A program made the translations under genes and the position numbers. The notes under the pieces were generated by a model. The model had not been told where the DNA came from. It worked only from the letters and a program-made list of their open reading frames with translations, and ran no database searches. DNA of 64,000 bases from Ahrensia sp. (GTDB lineage: Bacteria > Pseudomonadota > Alphaproteobacteria > Rhizobiales > Rhizobiaceae), in assembly GCA_002698425.1 (NCBI GenBank), contig NZXU01000050.1, forward strand, positions 186,001-250,000, read 5' to 3'. This document shows positions 54,883-63,952 of the stretch, in pieces (within the stretch, counting starts at the first letter, position 1; each line of letters opens with the position of its first letter).

Positions 54883-56405
54883 TGGACGTGCTTTCCTCGC
54901 TCGGCGACGGTTTCGTCGTCGCCTTCACGCTTCAGAACCTGCTGCTCGCCCTGCTCGGCTGCTTCCTCGGCACGGTGATGGGCGCGCTTCCGGGGCTCGG
55001 CCCCTCGAACGGCGTCGCCATCCTGATCCCGCTCGCCTTCACGCTGGGCCTGCCCGCAACGCCGGCGCTGATCCTGCTGACCAGCGTCTATTACGGCGCG
55101 ATGTATGGCGGGCGCATTTCGTCCATTCTGCTGAATATCCCCGGCGACGAGCCGGCGATGATGACGACGCTGGACGGCTATCCGATGGCGAAGAAGGGCA
55201 TGGCCGGCGAGGCGCTGGCGCTCTCCGGCATCGCCTCCTTCGTCGGCTCGTTCTTCGCCACCTGGGGCCTCGTCCTGCTGGCGCCGCAGCTCGTCAAGGT
55301 GGCGCTGCTGTTCGGTCCGGCGGAATATTTCGCCTTGTTCACTCTGGCCTTCGCGACGCTCGGCGGCATCGCCAGCCGCAACCAGGCCAAGGCCGCCTTC
55401 GCCGCGGCGCTGGGTCTCGGCATCGCGACGATCGGCGTCGACGGCCAGACCGGCGTGCCGCGTTTCGCCTTCGGAGAGGTGCATCTCTATGACGGGATCG
55501 ATTTCCTCGTCGCGATCGTAGGGCTGTTCGCGGTCTCTGAGGTCTTCGTCTTCCTCGAGCGCCATCACGGCAATGCGGACGCCGATTCCTCGAAGATGAC
55601 GATAGGGCGGGTAACGCCGCCGCTTTCGATGCTGAAGAAGACGACGGGCGCGATGAGCCGGTCCACGGTGATCGGCTTCATCGCCGGCGTGCTGCCCGGC
55701 GCGGGCGCATCGCTCGGCTCGTTCCTCGCCTATTCGCTGGAAAAGAAGGTCTCCGACAAGGACGGCACTTTCGGCAAGGGCGATCCGCGCGGCGTCGCGG
55801 CGCCGGAGGCCGGCAACAATGCCGCGGCGGGCGGCGCGCTGGTGCCGATGCTGGCGCTTGGCGTGCCGGGCTCCGGTACGACGGCGGTGCTGCTCGCCAT
55901 GCTGCTGGCACTGAACATCACGCCGGGGCCGCTGCTGTTCCAGCAGAACCCGGACGTGGTCTGGGGCCTGATCGCGGCCCTCTTCATCGGCAATGTGATG
56001 CTGCTGCTGATGAATATCCCGATGGTGTCGCTGTTCGTGCGCGTTCTGCTGATCCCGCCGAAATATCTGATGCCGGCGGTGGCTATGATTTCTTTCGTGG
56101 GTATTTACGGCATTTCCGGGTCGACCTTCGACCTGATGGTCATGGTCGGGTTCGGCGTGCTGGGCTGGGTGTTGCGCAAGCTCGACGTGCCGCTGGTGCC
56201 GATCATTCTCGGCGTGCTGCTCGGCGACCAGATGGAGAAGAATTTGCGCCGGGCGATGACGATCTCCGACGGCGACTGGACGACGCTGTTCGCCTCGCCG
56301 CTGTCGGTCGCGCTGTGGGCCTTCGCAATCCTCGGCTTCGTCGCGCCGATCGTTTTCGGCCGATTCTTCCGGATGAAAAAGCGCGAGGAGGACGTAGGGG
56401 ATTGA
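54882..56405 (+). CDS. tctA: Tripartite tricarboxylate transporter large membrane subunit TctA
   Basis: Main transport subunit of 507 residues with about twelve helices. TctA signatures are clear: GTVMGALPGLGPSNGVAIL, YYGAMYGGRISSILLNIPGD, and in the second half GFIAGVLPGAGASLGSFLAY with PEAGNNAAAGGALVPMLALG. With TctB and TctC it imports a carboxylate using the ion gradient. The longer upstream frame is the shadow of tctB. Confidence 0.95.
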   Translation: MDVLSSLGDGFVVAFTLQNLLLALLGCFLGTVMGALPGLGPSNGVAILIPLAFTLGLPATPALILLTSVYYGAMYGGRISSILLNIPGDEPAMMTTLDGYPMAKKGMAGEALALSGIASFVGSFFATWGLVLLAPQLVKVALLFGPAEYFALFTLAFATLGGIASRNQAKAAFAAALGLGIATIGVDGQTGVPRFAFGEVHLYDGIDFLVAIVGLFAVSEVFVFLERHHGNADADSSKMTIGRVTPPLSMLKKTTGAMSRSTVIGFIAGVLPGAGASLGSFLAYSLEKKVSDKDGTFGKGDPRGVAAPEAGNNAAAGGALVPMLALGVPGSGTTAVLLAMLLALNITPGPLLFQQNPDVVWGLIAALFIGNVMLLLMNIPMVSLFVRVLLIPPKYLMPAVAMISFVGIYGISGSTFDLMVMVGFGVLGWVLRKLDVPLVPIILGVLLGDQMEKNLRRAMTISDGDWTTLFASPLSVALWAFAILGFVAPIVFGRFFRMKKREEDVGD

Positions 56406-56516
56406 GGCCCGAACCGTGTAATCCGTGAAACCGCCTTGTTCCGGACCTATATCGAGGGTCCGGACGGGCCGCGACATCGCTTCCCCTTCGGGTTGCATTG
56501 CCTTAGGATTACAACC

Positions 56517-57905
56517 ATGGATGTCCAGCCCCAACCCTTCGTGCCCCCTCACCCGACGCCGCGCAACCGGCCGCCGACCAGCCTGGAACTGATCCGTACC
56601 TCTATGCGCAACCCGCTCGAAATCTGGGGGGAGCCGTCCTACCGGCAGCCGCATATCTCGGTGCGTTTCCTCGCCGACAATGTGCTGATCGCCAATCATC
56701 CGGAGTTGATCCGCCACATCCTCGTCGACAATGTGAAGAACTACCGCATGGCGCGGGTGCGCCAACTGATCCTGCGGCCGATCCTGCGCGACGGACTGCT
56801 GACGGCGGAAGGCGAGGTCTGGAAACGGTCGCGGAAGGCGATGGCGCCGGTATTCACGCCGCGCCATATCCACGGCTTCGCCGAGATGATGAGGGGCCGG
56901 ACCGAGGGTTTCCTCGACCGCTACCGCGACGGCGCCGGCAAGGTCCATGACGTCTCCACCGACATGACCGAACTGACCTATGAGGTGCTGGCCTATACGC
57001 TGTTTTCCGGCGACATCGCCGCCGACGACACTGATTTCGCCGACGATGTCGACCGGCTGCTGTCGACGATGGGCCGTGTCGATCCGCTCGACCTGCTGAA
57101 GGCGCCGGAATGGCTGCCGCGCCTGCAGCGGCTGCGCGGGCGGCCGGTGCTGGAGAAATTCCGCCGCATCGTTCGCGACACGATCGACCAGCGCCGCGCC
57201 CGGATGGAAACCGATCCCGACGGCGTGCCGGAGGATTTCGTGACGCTGCTGCTGAACGCAGAAGGGCCGGAGGGGCTCAGCGCGGCGGAGATCGAGGACA
57301 ATCTGATCACCTTCATCGGCGCCGGCCACGAGACCACGGCGCGCGCGCTCGGCTGGACGCTTTATCTGCTGGCCAACGCGCCGCATGAGCGGGCCCTGGT
57401 GGAAGAGGAAATCGACGCCGTGCTCGCGGACAACCCGCCGCCGGTCGAATGGCTCGACAGGATGCCGAAGACGCGCGCGGCCTTCGAGGAGGCGATGCGG
57501 CTCTACCCGCCGGCGCCCTCGATCAACCGCGAGCCCATGGAAGACGACACGGCGACGCTGAAGGACGGGACGCGCATCGACATTCCCAAAGGCGCGACCG
57601 TACTGGTCATGCCGTGGGTGCTGCATCGCCACCGGCTCTACTGGGAGGAGCCGAACGCCTTTATGCCGTCACGCTTCTGGCCGCAGAACCGCGACCGGAT
57701 CGACCGGTTCCAGTATCTGCCCTTCGGCGCGGGGCCGCGCATCTGCATCGGCGCGACCTTCGCGCTGCAGGAAGCGGTGATCGCGCTGGCGCTGATCTGC
57801 AAGGAATTCCGCTTCGAGCCGACGGCGGGGCTCAATCCCTGGCCGGTGCAGAAACTGACCGTGCAGGCGCAGAACGGCCTGCCGATGCGGGTGGTGCGGC
57901 GGTAG
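56517..57905 (+). CDS. Cytochrome P450
   Basis: Soluble bacterial P450 of 462 residues. The I-helix motif is FIGAGHETTARALGW, the E-x-x-R is in FEEAMRLYPPAPS, and the haem-binding loop FGAGPRICIGATFA carries the thiolate cysteine. The proline-rich N terminus (PPHPTPRNRPP) lacks a membrane anchor. The sequence is closer to CYP4/CYP102-like fatty-acid hydroxylases than to camphor-type enzymes, but the substrate is inferred weakly. No ferredoxin or reductase gene is adjacent. Confidence 0.93.
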   Translation: MDVQPQPFVPPHPTPRNRPPTSLELIRTSMRNPLEIWGEPSYRQPHISVRFLADNVLIANHPELIRHILVDNVKNYRMARVRQLILRPILRDGLLTAEGEVWKRSRKAMAPVFTPRHIHGFAEMMRGRTEGFLDRYRDGAGKVHDVSTDMTELTYEVLAYTLFSGDIAADDTDFADDVDRLLSTMGRVDPLDLLKAPEWLPRLQRLRGRPVLEKFRRIVRDTIDQRRARMETDPDGVPEDFVTLLLNAEGPEGLSAAEIEDNLITFIGAGHETTARALGWTLYLLANAPHERALVEEEIDAVLADNPPPVEWLDRMPKTRAAFEEAMRLYPPAPSINREPMEDDTATLKDGTRIDIPKGATVLVMPWVLHRHRLYWEEPNAFMPSRFWPQNRDRIDRFQYLPFGAGPRICIGATFALQEAVIALALICKEFRFEPTAGLNPWPVQKLTVQAQNGLPMRVVRR

Positions 57906-57981
57906 GGAGTCCATTGCCCTGACGCCACGACATGCGTAAGGCATCGCATCCGAAACGATCCTTGCACGCGATAACTCCCAG

Positions 57982-59985
57982 ATGACCCTTTCCCTCGGCA
58001 TCGACACGGGCGGCACATATACGGACGCCGTCATCCATGACGAGACGCGCGGCGTCATCGCGAAAGCAAAAGCGCTGACGACGCGGCACGACCTCGCCAT
58101 CGGGCTTGGCGAGGCGATGGACGCGGTGCTGGCGGCGAGCGGCGTCGCGCCCGGAGATATCGGCCTCGTCTCCATCTCGACGACGCTGGCGACCAATGCG
58201 CTGGTGGAGGGCCAGGGCGGGCGGATCGGGCTCGTCATGATTGGCTTCTCGGACAGCGATCTCGACCGGGCCGGCCTGCGCGACGCGCTGAGGAGCGACC
58301 CGGTCGTTTTCATCGCCGGCGGTCATAATGCGCATGGACGCGAAACGGCGCCATTCGACACGGGCGCGCTGGGACGCGCGCTTGCCGAGACGCAATCCCA
58401 GGTGTCGGCCTATGCGGTGGCCGGCTATTTCGCGGTGCGCAATCCGGAGCACGAGATCGCCGCGCGCGATATCATCCGCGATACGACGCAATTGCCGGTG
58501 ACGACGAGCCACGAATTGTCGGCCAAGCTCGACGGACCGCGCCGGGCGCTGACCACGGTATTGAATGCGCGGCTGATCTCGATGATCGACCGGCTGATCG
58601 ACGCCGCCGAGCAGCGCATGGCGAAGGACGGCATTCATGCGCCACTGATGGTGGTCCGCGGCGACGGCTCGCTGGTCGCGGCCGGCTTCGCACGGGCAAG
58701 GCCGATCGAGACGATCCTGTCGGGACCGGCGGCGAGCCTCGTCGGCGCGCAACATCTGGCGCGAGCGGAAAACGCCATCGTCTCCGACATCGGCGGAACC
58801 ACCACGGATATCGCCATCCTCGACAACGGCCGGCCAAGGATCGATCCGCAGGGCGCGACGGTGGGCGGGTTCCGCACCATGGTCGACGCGGTGGCGATGC
58901 GCACATTCGGGCTCGGCGGTGACAGCGAGGTGGCGATCGACGACGGGGCGCTGAAGCCGCAGATCCGGCTCGGACCACGCCGGCTGCTGCCTCTGTCCCT
59001 TCTGGCGCATCTGCACGGACCGGACGTTCTGCGGGACCTGGAGCGGCAGGCCCGCGCGGCGATCCCGGTGCGCAACGAGGGGCGTTTCGCGCTGAAAGCG
59101 GGCGTGCCGGACCGGCTGGCCTCGGGGCTGACACGCTCCGAGGCAGAGCTGCTGAGCCGGCTAAAGGACTCGCCCCAGCCGCTCGACCGGCTGCTGACGG
59201 CCACGGCGGAACTGGCGACCCTCAACCGCCTGGCGGCGCGCGGGCTGGCGCTGATCGCTGGCTACACGCCCTCGGACGCACAGCATGTGCTGGGCCGATT
59301 CACCCATTGGGACCGGGACGCGGCCTTTCTCGGCGCGGCGCTCTTCGCGCGCAGGAAGGACGGTTACGGCAATCCGGTGGCAAAAGATGCGGAAACGATC
59401 AGCGCCCGCGTGGTCGACCGGCTGGTTCGGCTCTCGGCGGAACGCGTGCTGGAGACGGCTCTCTGCGAGGACGGGCTGGACGGCACGGCGCTGGCCACAT
59501 CGGCGTTGGCGCGACGCGCGCTCGACCGGGAGACCGGCATCGCGCGGTTTTCGCTGACGCTCGACCGGCCGGTGATTGCGCTAGGCGCGGGCGCGGAGGC
59601 CTATTACCCGCCGGCCGGAGAGTTGCTGGCGACGCAGACCATCGTGCCCGAGCATGCCGAAGTGGCGAATGCGGTCGGCGCGGTGGTCGGACAGGTTCGC
59701 ATCAGCGTCACCGCGGAAATCATGCAGCCGGTGGAAGGACGTTTCGAGATCGCGGGACTTGAGGGCGCGGCAGGCCTGGCCTTCCCTTCCGTGGAAGAGG
59801 CGCTGGCCGAAGCCGAGCGCCACTGCCGCCAGACGGCCGAGGCAATGGCGATGGAGGCCGGCGCGTCGGAGGCACATGCAACCGTGTCGAGGGATGTCGA
59901 GACCGCGGAGATCGAGGGCCGCGAGCAGTTCGTTTCGGCCAAGGTCACGGCAATCGCCGGAGGCCGGCCGGCGACGGCGGTTTGA
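57982..59985 (+). CDS. HyuA-like hydantoinase/oxoprolinase subunit
   Basis: ATP-dependent amidohydrolase-type subunit of 667 residues: N-terminal SLGIDTGGTYTDAVIHDE and STTLATNALVEGQGGRIGLV, and the actin-like ATP site VSDIGGTTTDIAILDNGRP. The family opens hydantoins, 5-oxoproline or N-methyl cyclic amides, usually with a separate HyuB subunit, which is missing here. It therefore either acts alone or pairs with a distant gene. It starts 76 nt after the P450 stop. Confidence 0.87.
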   Translation: MTLSLGIDTGGTYTDAVIHDETRGVIAKAKALTTRHDLAIGLGEAMDAVLAASGVAPGDIGLVSISTTLATNALVEGQGGRIGLVMIGFSDSDLDRAGLRDALRSDPVVFIAGGHNAHGRETAPFDTGALGRALAETQSQVSAYAVAGYFAVRNPEHEIAARDIIRDTTQLPVTTSHELSAKLDGPRRALTTVLNARLISMIDRLIDAAEQRMAKDGIHAPLMVVRGDGSLVAAGFARARPIETILSGPAASLVGAQHLARAENAIVSDIGGTTTDIAILDNGRPRIDPQGATVGGFRTMVDAVAMRTFGLGGDSEVAIDDGALKPQIRLGPRRLLPLSLLAHLHGPDVLRDLERQARAAIPVRNEGRFALKAGVPDRLASGLTRSEAELLSRLKDSPQPLDRLLTATAELATLNRLAARGLALIAGYTPSDAQHVLGRFTHWDRDAAFLGAALFARRKDGYGNPVAKDAETISARVVDRLVRLSAERVLETALCEDGLDGTALATSALARRALDRETGIARFSLTLDRPVIALGAGAEAYYPPAGELLATQTIVPEHAEVANAVGAVVGQVRISVTAEIMQPVEGRFEIAGLEGAAGLAFPSVEEALAEAERHCRQTAEAMAMEAGASEAHATVSRDVETAEIEGREQFVSAKVTAIAGGRPATAV

Positions 59986-60123
59986 CGGCACCCCCGCGGA
60001 TTGCGCGCAGACGGAGGGCGATTTTATCCGTTTTGGAAACAAAGCTAGTCAGTTTGGCCAAGTTGACAGCCAATCGATAGGCGTGCTTTGCCGCAGGATC
60101 ACTTGTTTTCCGGAGGAAATGGC

Positions 60124-62286
60124 ATGGGCGCGACGCTCACGATCGACGGCCTGACAATCGACAAGGGTCTCTACGACTTCATCACCGACGAGGCGATGCC
60201 CGGCACCGGCGTCGAGGCGAAGGACTTTTGGCCGGCTTTCTCGAAGATCGTGCACGAGCTTGGGCCGAAGAACCGCGCCCTGCTGGCGAAGCGCGACGAC
60301 ATCCAGGCCAAGCTCGACGCCTGGTATCGGGAGCATCGCGAGGACGGCTACGAGATGCCGGAATACGAGGCCTTCCTGAAGGATATCGGCTATCTCGTGC
60401 CGGAAGGCGACGCCTTCTCGGTCTCGACGGAAAATGTCGATCCGGAGATCGCCGAGGTGGCCGGGCCGCAGCTGGTCGTGCCGATCATGAATGCCCGCTT
60501 CGCGCTGAACGCGGCGAATGCCCGCTGGGGCTCCCTCTACGACGCGCTCTACGGCACGGACGCGCTGGGCGACCTGCCGCAGGGCGGCGGCTACGATCCG
60601 GAGCGTGGCGCCCGCGTGATCGCCTGGGCGCGCAACTTCCTCAATGAGAACGCACCGCTCTATACCGACTGGACCGATGTCCGCGGCTTCTCCGTCGAAG
60701 GCGGCGAACTCAAGCTGCAGATGGAAGACAGCACCAAGGCCGAGCTGAAGGACAAGGCGCAGTTCGCCGGTTATCGCGGCGACGCCGCTTCGCCCGACGC
60801 CGTACTGCTTGTCAAGAACGGCCTGCATGTCGAAATCGTCATCGATGCGAACCACCCGATCGGCAAGACCGATGCGGCGCATATCGCCGATCTGGTGCTG
60901 GAATCGGCGCTGACGACTATCATGGACTGCGAGGACTCCGTCGCCGCCGTCGATGCGGAAGACAAGACGCTGGTGTATCGCAACTGGCTCGGCCTGATGA
61001 GGGGCGACTTGGAGGAGAGCTTCGAGAAGGGCGGGAAGACGATCACCCGCGCTATGAATCCGGATCGCGACTATGTCTCGCCGGCGGGCGAGGCCTTCTC
61101 GCTGAAGGGCCGGTCGCTGATGCTGGTCCGCAATGTCGGCCACCTGATGACCAATCCGGCTGCCACCGACCGCGACGGCCATGAAGTGCCGGAAGGCATC
61201 ATGGACGCGATGATGACGGGGCTGATCGCGCTGCACGATATCGGGCCGGATGGACGCCACGCCAACTCGCCGGCGGGCTCGATGTATGTCGTCAAGCCGA
61301 AGATGCACGGGCCGGAGGAAGTCGCCTTCGCAGTCGAATTGTTCGGGCGCGTGGAAGAGGCGCTCGGCATGGCGCCGAACGCAATCAAGATGGGCATCAT
61401 GGACGAGGAACGCCGCACGACGGTGAACCTCAAGGAATGCATCCGCGCCGCGAAGGAGCGCGTCGTCTTTATCAATACCGGCTTCCTCGACCGCACCGGC
61501 GACGAGATCCACACCTCGATGGAACTCGGCCCGATGATCCGCAAGGGCGACATGAAGCAGGCCGTGTGGATCCAGGCCTACGAGAACTGGAACGTCGATA
61601 TTGGGCTGGAATGCGGCCTGTCGGGCCATGCCCAGATCGGCAAGGGCATGTGGGCGATGCCGGACCTGATGCATGCGATGCTGGAGCAGAAGATCGGCCA
61701 TCCGAAGGCCGGCGCCAACACGGCCTGGGTTCCCTCCCCGACCGCCGCGACGCTGCACGCGACGCATTACCACCAGGTCGATGTGAAAGAGGTGCAGGCG
61801 AAGCTGAAATCACGCGGCCGCGCCAAGCTCGAGGACATCCTCTCCGTGCCGGTGGCGCGGCGGCCGAACTGGACCGAGGAAGACATCCAGCGCGAGCTCG
61901 ACAACAATGCGCAGGGCATTCTCGGCTATGTGGTGCGCTGGGTCGACCAGGGCGTCGGCTGCTCCAAGGTGCCGGACATCAACGATGTCGGGCTGATGGA
62001 AGACCGCGCGACGCTGCGCATCTCCTCGCAGCACATGGCCAACTGGCTGCATCACGGCGTCGTGCTGGAACACCAGATCGTCGACACGATGAAGAAGATG
62101 GCGGAAGTGGTCGACCGGCAGAATGAGGGCGATCCGAACTACCATCCGATGGCGCCGAATTTCGACGACTCGATCGCTTTCCAGGCGGCGCTCGACCTTG
62201 TGCTGAAGGGCCGCGAACAGCCGGCCGGTTATACCGAACCGATCCTGCACCAGCGGCGGCTGGAGCTGAAAGCGAAGCGCAGATAA
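60124..62286 (+). CDS. glcB: Malate synthase G
   Basis: Condenses glyoxylate with acetyl-CoA to malate, 720 residues, as in E. coli GlcB (723). Landmarks are [13 protein letters not shown], the catalytic region [37 protein letters not shown] and [15 protein letters not shown]. The start at 60124 follows GGAGG at 60112-60116. A TTGACA box (60063-60068) upstream may be part of its promoter. No isocitrate lyase is in the window, so it may serve glycolate or the glyoxylate shunt. Confidence 0.95.
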   Translation: MGATLTIDGLTIDKGLYDFITDEAMPGTGVEAKDFWPAFSKIVHELGPKNRALLAKRDDIQAKLDAWYREHREDGYEMPEYEAFLKDIGYLVPEGDAFSVSTENVDPEIAEVAGPQLVVPIMNARFALNAANARWGSLYDALYGTDALGDLPQGGGYDPERGARVIAWARNFLNENAPLYTDWTDVRGFSVEGGELKLQMEDSTKAELKDKAQFAGYRGDAASPDAVLLVKNGLHVEIVIDANHPIGKTDAAHIADLVLESALTTIMDCEDSVAAVDAEDKTLVYRNWLGLMRGDLEESFEKGGKTITRAMNPDRDYVSPAGEAFSLKGRSLMLVRNVGHLMTNPAATDRDGHEVPEGIMDAMMTGLIALHDIGPDGRHANSPAGSMYVVKPKMHGPEEVAFAVELFGRVEEALGMAPNAIKMGIMDEERRTTVNLKECIRAAKERVVFINTGFLDRTGDEIHTSMELGPMIRKGDMKQAVWIQAYENWNVDIGLECGLSGHAQIGKGMWAMPDLMHAMLEQKIGHPKAGANTAWVPSPTAATLHATHYHQVDVKEVQAKLKSRGRAKLEDILSVPVARRPNWTEEDIQRELDNNAQGILGYVVRWVDQGVGCSKVPDINDVGLMEDRATLRISSQHMANWLHHGVVLEHQIVDTMKKMAEVVDRQNEGDPNYHPMAPNFDDSIAFQAALDLVLKGREQPAGYTEPILHQRRLELKAKRR

Positions 62287-62289
62287 AGC

Positions 62290-62319
62290 GAAGGCCGCCC
62301 TGAGGCGGCCTTCTTTTTT
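62290..62319 (+). terminator. Rho-independent terminator of glcB
   Basis: 10-bp stem (62290-62299 with 62304-62313), CTGA loop, then six T. It starts 4 nt after the glcB stop codon. Confidence 0.9.
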
Positions 62320-62325
62320 CGGGCG

Positions 62326-63474
62326 TCATTCACGCCGGAGATCGACGAGGTCGTTCAAGAGACCCGCCGTACCGTTGTGGACCGTCAGGCGCTCCACCTT
62401 TCCGGCGATGGTCTCGAGAGCCTCGAGTTCCTTCAGGCGCAGCATGACCGGGTTCTCGGCCATGACCTTTGCCGTGTTGAGCAGAGAACGCGTGGCGTTC
62501 GTCTCCTCGCGGCGACGGATCACATTGGCCTCGGCCTCCTTTTCGGCCGCCACGACCATGTTGAGGATCTCGCGCATCTCACCCGGCAGGATAACGTCCT
62601 TCAGGGTGATCTCGAAGACCTCGATACCGATCGCCGCCATCTGCTCGCGGATCCGGCCGGCGGCTTCGCCGTCGACCGACGCCTTGTCGGCAAGGATCCG
62701 GTCGAGCGTCATGGCGCCGAGCGTCTGCCGGAAGGCATACTGCAGCGTCCGGTAGAAGGTCTCCGAAAAGTCCTTCACCGCCGTCGCAGCCTTCACCGGA
62801 TCGGTGACGCGGTATTCCGCGGCGATGTTGACGCGGATCGTCACGCGGTCCTTGGTCAGCAGTTCCTGACCGGCGATATCGATCGACTGGCGGCGAAGAT
62901 CAATGACCTTCACCTGGACCATCCGTCCGACGTTCCAGAAGGCGTGCACGCCCGGCTTCAGCGTCGAGGCAAGTTCGCCGTCGACATAAAGCAGGCCTGC
63001 CTGGCCTTCCGCCACCGGGTGCAGGCTCATCGCCTTCGCAGCGAGGCCGGCACGGCCGATCCGGCGCATCAGCGACGTCTCGACAGCCAGAGACTGTCCG
63101 ACATCGACCGTCACCTTCGACCACGGACCCGCGGCCGTCCAGACGACGAGACGCTGATCCGGCTGCATGACCGTGTGGACACGGCCATCCCGCTCGATGA
63201 CGGCCACTTCGGACTTGCCGGTGACAAAGACCGTCAGGTGACGGCTCGCGACCTCCGGGAGCTTGTCCAAGAGAGCCTTCTCATAGTGCGAGCTGAATTC
63301 CGGCCGCGCCAGGTCGTGGCACTCGACTTCGAGGCGGCCGCGCCGGTTGGCAAGCAAATGCTCGCCCGGCTGCAGGATACCCCTGATCTCACCCTTCCAC
63401 AGATGGAGGGCACGCTCGTTTTCCATGACCAGGACCCGCTTGAGGCCCAGGGTTCGCTCGATAAGGCTCATCAT
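62326..63474 (-). CDS. Slipin/stomatin-like SPFH protein without membrane hairpin
   Basis: SPFH-family protein of 382 residues. The SPFH core is clear in the second half (TKDRVTIRVNIAAEYRVTDP, YAFRQTLGAMTLDRILADKA, GIEVFEITLKDVILPGEMRE), followed by the coiled-coil end. The first 190 residues have no membrane hairpin. Instead they show three related segments: WKGEIRGILQPGEHLL near 26, ERDGRVHTVMQPDQRLVVW near 94 and YVDGELASTLKPGVHAFW near 163. The ATG at 63474 has AAAGGAG 7 nt upstream; a TTG two codons earlier is less likely. Slipins of this kind accompany RtcB RNA-repair operons in other bacteria. Confidence 0.87.
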   Translation of the reverse strand: MMSLIERTLGLKRVLVMENERALHLWKGEIRGILQPGEHLLANRRGRLEVECHDLARPEFSSHYEKALLDKLPEVASRHLTVFVTGKSEVAVIERDGRVHTVMQPDQRLVVWTAAGPWSKVTVDVGQSLAVETSLMRRIGRAGLAAKAMSLHPVAEGQAGLLYVDGELASTLKPGVHAFWNVGRMVQVKVIDLRRQSIDIAGQELLTKDRVTIRVNIAAEYRVTDPVKAATAVKDFSETFYRTLQYAFRQTLGAMTLDRILADKASVDGEAAGRIREQMAAIGIEVFEITLKDVILPGEMREILNMVVAAEKEAEANVIRRREETNATRSLLNTAKVMAENPVMLRLKELEALETIAGKVERLTVHNGTAGLLNDLVDLRRE

Positions 63475-63808
63475 CTTCAAACTCCTTTCGTCGTGCTAAG
63501 TCACGCGACAGTCCTTTCTGTTCTTCGTTTCACTTTCCGTTTCCCGGACGAGTGGAGCCGGGGACCGGTGGCATGGAGCGCCGCGGGCATCGGGGAGCGG
63601 GCGGGACGGCGCAAGCGCGGCTCGGCCCCGTTCGAAAACCGGGCGTTGCGACGCAAACGCGGCCCCGCCGTCACCTTCGACCAGCGGCGAGCCATGGCGT
63701 CGAACCATCGATCCGCCGCGCCCGCAGGCGACAGCGTTCTCTGATTCTCCGCATTCCGTTCCCCGACCCCTCAGTTCATTGAACACCGTGGCAGGGTGCT
63801 GCTCTTTC
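63475..63808 (-). other. Leader between tRNA-like sequences and slipin
   Basis: 334 bp on the slipin transcript side without a credible protein gene; a 96-residue frame has shadow composition. It holds possible extra T-arm-like hairpins, ATGG-TTCGACG-CCAT (minus strand of 63694-63708) and a TTCGA-containing one near 63627-63645, plus a GTTCA-T-TGAAC palindrome (63774-63784). These may be remnants of further RNA modules. Confidence 0.35.
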
Positions 63809-63881
63809 GAGCTGGACCGGGATTCGAACCCGGGACAGTCAGATTACAAGTCTGATGCTCTACCCGCTGAGCTATCCAATG
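63809..63881 (-). tRNA. tRNA-like sequence, anticodon loop UGU (Thr-like)
   Basis: Minus strand. It has a D arm GCTC-AGCGGGTA-GAGC, a perfect anticodon stem TCAGA/TCTGA with loop CTTGTAA (anticodon UGU, threonine) and a perfect T arm CCGGG-TTCGAAT-CCCGG. The acceptor arm is poor: CATTGGA against TCCAGCT pairs only in its lower part, and no CCA follows. A GCTC-GAAA-GAGC hairpin overlaps its 3' strand. A normal tRNA would pair fully, so this may be a degenerate or purpose-built tRNA mimic. Confidence 0.55.
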
Positions 63882-63952
63882 GGGCACAAGGCAGGATTCG
63901 AACCTGCGTATACGGACGGATGTCCGCTGCTCGTCCTCTGAGCTACATGCGC
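63880..63952 (-). tRNA. Second tRNA-like sequence, abnormal anticodon loop
   Basis: Minus strand, directly 5' of the Thr-like element and touching it. The D arm is GCTC-AGAGGAC-GAGC and the T arm GCAGG-TTCGAAT-CCTGC. The acceptor GCGCATG/CTTGTGC pairs except for one mismatch and one wobble, and CCA is encoded at 63882-63880. The anticodon stem GCGGA/TCCGT encloses a six-base loop without the invariant U33 pattern, so it cannot decode normally. Probably a tRNA mimic or pseudogene. Confidence 0.45.

Noticed and set aside
54879..57632. Very long leftward open frame (917 codons) opposite tctA and the P450 gene
   Set aside because: Antisense to two clear protein families; rich in R, H, D, Q in the manner of GC-rich shadow frames, with no motif or ribosome site.
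60049..61773. Leftward open frame opposite malate synthase G
   Set aside because: Antisense shadow of glcB with no family features.
63496..63786. 96-residue leftward frame between the tRNA-like sequences and slipin
   Set aside because: Arginine/glycine-rich shadow composition, no ribosome site, and an RNA-like context.
63809..63881. Ordinary tRNA-Thr gene
   Set aside because: Anticodon and T arms are good, but the acceptor stem is mismatched at its top and no CCA follows; kept only as tRNA-like.
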